Part shown: piece after piece, positions 6,460 through 9,497 of the stretch
Layout: each line of letters begins with the position of its first letter
How positions within the stretch are numbered: position 1 is the first letter of the stretch
Assembly: GCA_041483455.1 (NCBI GenBank)
Contig: JBGPFS010000084.1
Span: 1 to 9,497 of the forward strand
Origin: JBGPFS01 sp041483455
GTDB lineage: Bacteria > Chloroflexota > Limnocylindria > Limnocylindrales > CSP1-4
DNA length: 9,497 bases
Direction of reading: 5' to 3'
Made by a program: the position numbers and the translations under genes
The notes under the pieces: generated by a model
Databases searched by the model: none
What the model was told of the DNA's origin: nothing
What the model saw: the letters and a program-made list of their open reading frames with translations, nothing else

Positions 6460-7137
6460 GTGAACCTCATCCCCGGCCTCGGGATCGCGCGCGGGATGGC
6501 CCTCACCCTGCGCCGCTTCTTCCAGCCCCACGTGACCGTGCGCTACCCGGAGGTCCGGCTCGACTCGCCCCACAAGTTCCGGGGCCGCCTCCAGCTCCTT
6601 CACGACGAGTACGGGACCCTGAAGTGCGAGACGTGCTTCCAGTGCGCCCAGGCCTGCCCGATCGAATGCATCGACATGGGCGGGGTCGACACCAAGGGCC
6701 GGTTCGCGGTCCACTGGGGCGCCTCGGAGACGTACGGGGAGCGGCGCGAGGAATCGGCGCTCCGGCGGTCCGGTCGGACGGTCCCCGACCCGGCCTACGA
6801 ACACTTCGAGGCGATCGACCCGGCCCCGCTCGACGCGATCCTCGACGCCCACGACCATGACCCGCAGCGCCTCCTCGCGATCCTCGAGGAGACCCAGGCC
6901 GCCTACGGCTACCTGCCGGTCGCGGCGCTCAAGCAGATCAGCTTCGCCACCGGGGCCTGGTACGCGATGATCTACGGGACCGCCTCGTACTACGGGCACC
7001 TGCACTTCGTGCGACCTGACGACGCAGCGACGGCGGCGACCACCGAGGGCCGCCCGGACGAGGCCGGCTACCTCTCGGCGCTCGAGATCGCCCTGGGCGG
7101 GGCGGCGGCGCGGCCGGCGGCCGGGCGGCACGGATGA
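6460..7137 (+). CDS. nuoI: NuoI-like half-ferredoxin fused to NuoE-like helical domain
   Basis: A 225-residue chimera. Residues 5-45 match the NuoI N terminus (amphipathic helix, then FFQPHVTVRYPEVR and KFRGR). Residues 56-66 form one ferredoxin motif, Cys56, Cys59, Cys62 and Cys66, followed by Pro67, with a further Cys70. Normal NuoI has two such motifs, for clusters N6a and N6b. The second is absent here, and the other frames in this stretch encode none. Residues 118-184 instead match the helical N-terminal half of NuoE (LLAILEETQAAYGYLP, 138-153; YGTASYYGHLHF, 172-183). The thioredoxin-like [2Fe-2S] domain that should follow, with its four cysteines, is missing; the tail is Ala/Gly-rich. 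The gene lies 10 nt after nuoH and overlaps nuoF by 4 nt (ATGA). It probably bridges the input module and NuoB. How electrons pass with one cluster is unknown. Confidence 0.85.
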   Translation: MNLIPGLGIARGMALTLRRFFQPHVTVRYPEVRLDSPHKFRGRLQLLHDEYGTLKCETCFQCAQACPIECIDMGGVDTKGRFAVHWGASETYGERREESALRRSGRTVPDPAYEHFEAIDPAPLDAILDAHDHDPQRLLAILEETQAAYGYLPVAALKQISFATGAWYAMIYGTASYYGHLHFVRPDDAATAATTEGRPDEAGYLSALEIALGGAAARPAAGRHG

Positions 7138-8468
7138 GCGAGCTGCTCAAGACGCCCGCGGCCTGGCCGAGGATCCTGCTCGAGCGGGCCGACGCGACCG
7201 ATCCGACGGACCTGGACGCGGCCGTCCGGGCCGGTGCGTTCGATGGGCTGAAGGCCGCGGTCCGCGCCATGACCCCGGCGGGCGTGGTGGCCGCGATCGC
7301 TACCGCCGGGCTCCGGGGTCGCGGCGGCGCCGGGTTCCCGGCCGCCGACAAATGGCGCCTGGCCGCGGCGACGGCGGCCGACCGGCGCTACGTCGTCGCG
7401 AACGGGTACGGCGCGGACCCGGCCGTCCGGACCGACCGGACCCTGCTCGAGCTCGACCCGTACGCGGTCATCGAGGGCGTCGCCATCGCCGCCTGGGCGA
7501 TCGGCGCGGAGGAGGCGTTCATCGCGCTCCGGACGGAGGCGACCCTGGCGATCGCCCGGCTCGAGGCCGCGCTCGGGGCCGCCGAGGAGGCCGGCTTCAT
7601 CGGTGAGGACGTCCTGGGGACCGGGCGTCGGATCGCCGTCGAGGTGCGGCCGGTGCAGGGCGCCTACCTGCTGGGCGAGGAGACGGTCCTCCTCAAGGCG
7701 CTCGAGGGCCGCCGCGGACAGCCCGACCAGCGACCGCCGCATCCCGCCGAGCGCGGCCTCTTCGGGAAGCCGACCGTCGTCCACAACGTCCAGACCCTGG
7801 CCACCGTCCCCTGGATCCTGCGCAACGGGCCGGAGAAGTTCGCCGGGGTCGGCGCCCCGGAGGCGCCCGGAACGATCCTGCTGCAGGTCCGCGGCGCGAA
7901 GGGCGCCGGGATCGCCGAGGTCCCGCTCGGGACGAAGCTCCGCGAGATCGTCGGGCTCGTCGGCGCGACCGGCGGTCGTGCGGCCGGCCCGCTCAAGGCC
8001 GTCCTCGTCGGCGGGCCGTCGGGCGGCCTCCTGCCGCCGGAGCTCCTGGACACGCCGTACACGTTCGCGGCCCTCCGTGCCGTCGGCGCCCACGTGGGCT
8101 CGGGTTCGGTCGTGGCCGTCGACGATCGGGCCTGCATCCTCGACCTTGCCCGTCTGCTCACCCGCTTCTGCGCCGACGAGGCCTGCGGCAAGACGATCCC
8201 CTGCCGGATCGGGACGCGCCGCCTGCTCGAGATCGGCGACCGGATGGCGGAGGGGCGGCCGCGGCCCACCGATCCGCAGCTCCTCGAGGACCTCGCCCAC
8301 GATATCGCCGCCAGCGCGCTGTGCGACCACGAGGCCCTGGCGACTCTCCCGCTCTCGAGCGGGATGAGATACTTCCGAGCCGAGCTCGACGAGCACCTTC
8401 TCCGCAGCACCTGCCCCGCCGGCGTCTGCCAGCCCATCGCGGTGGCGACGGGCGGCGGCGCCCATTGA
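7134..8468 (+). CDS. nuoF: NuoF-like FMN/Fe-S subunit with altered active-site and N3 residues
   Basis: A 444-residue member of the 51 kDa family, which in complex I oxidises NADH through FMN and passes electrons to [4Fe-4S] cluster N3. The FMN loop LRGRGGAGFP (60-69) and GEET (181-184) are intact, and GLFGKPTVV (208-216) aligns well. However, the NADEGEP-type motif that lines the NADH/FMN site reads NGYGADP (90-96): Asp is Tyr92, Glu is Gly93 and the second Glu is Asp95. The N3 motif, normally CGxCxPC, is CGKTIPC (351-357), so the second ligand is Thr354. The fourth ligand, Cys397, remains, and a new Cys346 sits five residues before Cys351. The C terminus adds a CPAGVC motif (427-432) like that following the NuoF-like domain of multimeric hydrogenase HydB subunits, without the ferredoxin domain those carry. 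Family membership is secure; normal NADH activity is doubtful. Confidence 0.9.
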   Translation: MSELLKTPAAWPRILLERADATDPTDLDAAVRAGAFDGLKAAVRAMTPAGVVAAIATAGLRGRGGAGFPAADKWRLAAATAADRRYVVANGYGADPAVRTDRTLLELDPYAVIEGVAIAAWAIGAEEAFIALRTEATLAIARLEAALGAAEEAGFIGEDVLGTGRRIAVEVRPVQGAYLLGEETVLLKALEGRRGQPDQRPPHPAERGLFGKPTVVHNVQTLATVPWILRNGPEKFAGVGAPEAPGTILLQVRGAKGAGIAEVPLGTKLREIVGLVGATGGRAAGPLKAVLVGGPSGGLLPPELLDTPYTFAALRAVGAHVGSGSVVAVDDRACILDLARLLTRFCADEACGKTIPCRIGTRRLLEIGDRMAEGRPRPTDPQLLEDLAHDIAASALCDHEALATLPLSSGMRYFRAELDEHLLRSTCPAGVCQPIAVATGGGAH

Positions 8469-8483
8469 GGCCGGGACCGCGCG

Positions 8484-9497
8484 ATGGCTGACCTGATCGA
8501 CCGCCCCGTCCCCAGCGCTGCCGCCGTCGAGTCCCTCGCCGAGCGCCTGCTGACGACGTCGTCCCCGCAGCGGCCGCTGTCGACCCCCGCGATCCGGATC
8601 GAGGTCGACGGCCGGGTCGTCGAGGGCCGCGCCGGCCAGACGATCCTCGAGGTCTGCCGCGACAACGGGATCGAGATCCCCACCCTGTGCTACGAGCCCA
8701 AGCTGCCCGGCTTCGGGGCCTGCCGGATGTGCGTCGTCGAGGTCGAGGGCGAGGACCACCCGCCGATCAGCTGCTCCCGCGACGCCGAGGAGGGGATGAA
8801 GGTCGCCACCCAGACCGAGGAGCTTCGCCGCCTCCGGGCGACCAACCTCGAGCTGATCTTCAGCGACCACAACGCGTACTGCCTGCCGCCCTGCCAGAAC
8901 AAGTGCCCCAGCCACATCGACATCCCCGGCTTCCTCAAGCAGAACGCCGAGGGCCAGTTCCGCGAGTCGGCCCGGATCTTCAAGCGGACGATCCCGTTCC
9001 CGTCGATCCTGGGCCGGGTCTGCCCGGCCCCGTGCGAGGAGCACTGCCGGCGTGACGAGATCGACGAGGCCATCGCGATCCGCGACAGCCATCGCTACGC
9101 CGGCGACCAAGTGCTCGAGGCGATGCGCGACGAGGTGGACGAGGCGATCGCGATCCGGGACAGCCATCGCCACGCCGGGGACCAGGTCCTGCGGGCGATG
9201 CTCGACGACGGCGTGGACCCGCCGATCCCGTTCGAGCCCCAGGCCAGGAGCGGCCGCCGCACGGCGATCATCGGCTCGGGTCCGGCCGGCATGAGCGCCG
9301 CCTACTACCTCCTCCTGGCCGGTCACGACGTGACCGTCTTCGAGCGCGACCCGGCCCCCGGCGGGATGCTCCGCTATGGCATCCCCCAGTACCGGCTGCC
9401 CAAGGTCGAGGTCCTCGAGGCCGAGTACGAGTCGGTGACCCGCCTCGGCGGCAAGATCGTGTGCGGGCAGGGCCTGGGGCGCGACTTCAGCCTGGAC
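8484..9497 (+). CDS. NuoG-type [2Fe-2S] domain fused to GltD-like flavoprotein, partial
   Basis: 338 codons are visible; the gene runs off the window. Residues 36-110 form a NuoG/HydA-type [2Fe-2S] domain with ligands Cys69, Cys80, Cys83 and Cys97. Residues 129-141 (His129, Cys133, Cys137, Cys141) both recall NuoG's His/Cys cluster motif and begin a GltD-type Fe-S domain, which continues with ILGRVCPAPCEEHC (175-188; Cys180, Cys184, Cys188). An in-frame 25-residue duplication follows (191-240). An FAD-binding Rossmann fold starts at 260 with GSGPAG (264-269) and VFERDPAPGGMLRYGIPQYR (285-304), the hallmark of glutamate synthase small subunit and NfnB-like enzymes. Such domains move electrons between NAD(P)H and Fe-S clusters through FAD. 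The ATG lies 15 nt after nuoF with a weak GGGA site. The missing C terminus should hold the NAD(P)-binding site. A downstream catalytic NuoG domain cannot be excluded. Confidence 0.88.
   Translation, partial: MADLIDRPVPSAAAVESLAERLLTTSSPQRPLSTPAIRIEVDGRVVEGRAGQTILEVCRDNGIEIPTLCYEPKLPGFGACRMCVVEVEGEDHPPISCSRDAEEGMKVATQTEELRRLRATNLELIFSDHNAYCLPPCQNKCPSHIDIPGFLKQNAEGQFRESARIFKRTIPFPSILGRVCPAPCEEHCRRDEIDEAIAIRDSHRYAGDQVLEAMRDEVDEAIAIRDSHRHAGDQVLRAMLDDGVDPPIPFEPQARSGRRTAIIGSGPAGMSAAYYLLLAGHDVTVFERDPAPGGMLRYGIPQYRLPKVEVLEAEYESVTRLGGKIVCGQGLGRDFSLD
9054..9203 (+). repeat. In-frame 75-bp tandem duplication, two units
   Basis: Units 9054-9128 and 9129-9203 match at 63 of 75 bases and 21 of 25 residues. 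Most of the 12 differences are at third codon positions, and the protein differences are Ile/Val, Tyr/His, Glu/Arg and Arg/Leu. Each unit codes the helix that in GltD-like proteins follows the last Cys motif (AIAIRDSHR then AGDQVL). Related proteins normally have one copy. Confidence 0.9.

Noticed and set aside
3567..6506. A 979-codon open frame on the minus strand across nuoC, nuoD and nuoH
   Set aside because: It is a shadow: in very GC-rich DNA the complementary frame of real genes lacks stops. Its product is Asp/Glu/Arg/His-rich with no family motifs, while the plus strand encodes unmistakable nuo genes.
6660..7137. A frameshift hiding the second NuoI cluster or the NuoE [2Fe-2S] domain
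   Set aside because: I read the other plus frames across this stretch and found no CxxCxxC or CxxxC-type cysteine groups, so the loss looks genuine.
9054..9203. CRISPR-like or mobile-element repeat
   Set aside because: Two adjacent 75-bp units without spacers, in frame inside a gene, are a coding duplication; there are no terminal inverted repeats or transposase.
7068..9326. A 752-codon open frame on the minus strand opposite nuoF and the flavoprotein gene
   Set aside because: It is opposite well-recognised plus-strand genes and its product is of biased composition with no motifs.

Overview
The window comes from a very GC-rich bacterial genome (roughly 70% GC by eye). Every supportable gene lies on the plus strand. 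It holds the 5' part of a complex I (NADH:quinone oxidoreductase, nuo) operon and the two genes upstream of it. The high GC, GTG starts, tight gene overlaps and the rearranged, fused nuo genes suggest a member of the Chloroflexota (Limnocylindria-like lineages) or an actinobacterium-like organism. This placement is an inference from style, not from a marker gene.

Layout. Positions 1-696 are the 3' end of a gene I do not recognise, ending in a degenerate 15-bp tandem repeat. It overlaps by 4 nt (ATGA) a MidA/NDUFAF7-family SAM-dependent methyltransferase (693-1907). A gap of about 330 bp follows (1908-2239). It has no convincing gene but holds three inverted repeats and a plausible extended -10 promoter. 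Then come nuoA (2240), nuoB (2587), nuoC (3317), nuoD (3870), nuoH (5109), a NuoI/NuoE-like fusion (6460), a NuoF-like gene (7134) and a NuoG-type [2Fe-2S]/GltD-type flavoprotein fusion (8484), which runs off the end. Spacings within the nuo block run from a 10-nt overlap to a 15-nt gap, so this is one transcription unit with extensive translational coupling.

How the genes work together. NuoB, C and D form the quinone-reducing (Q) module, and NuoA and NuoH form the membrane heel that encloses the quinone chamber. These five look orthodox in their key residues. The electron-input part does not. The NuoI-like protein has only one CxxCxxCxxxCP motif instead of two, and is fused to the helical half of NuoE without NuoE's [2Fe-2S] domain. 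The NuoF-like protein keeps the FMN loop, but its NADE-type acidic motif is replaced and one of the four N3 cluster cysteines is Thr. The next gene joins a NuoG-like N-terminal [2Fe-2S] domain to a GltD-type Fe-S/FAD oxidoreductase carrying an in-frame 25-residue tandem duplication. The order A-B-C-D-H-I matches 11-subunit/Fpo-like complexes, with the altered E-F-G genes placed after it. My leading interpretation is a complex I with a rebuilt electron-input module, in which a GltD-type flavoprotein may replace or supplement NADH oxidation by NuoF. The methyltransferase just upstream fits the picture: its human homologue methylates the NuoD-family arginine that is conserved here (Arg92).
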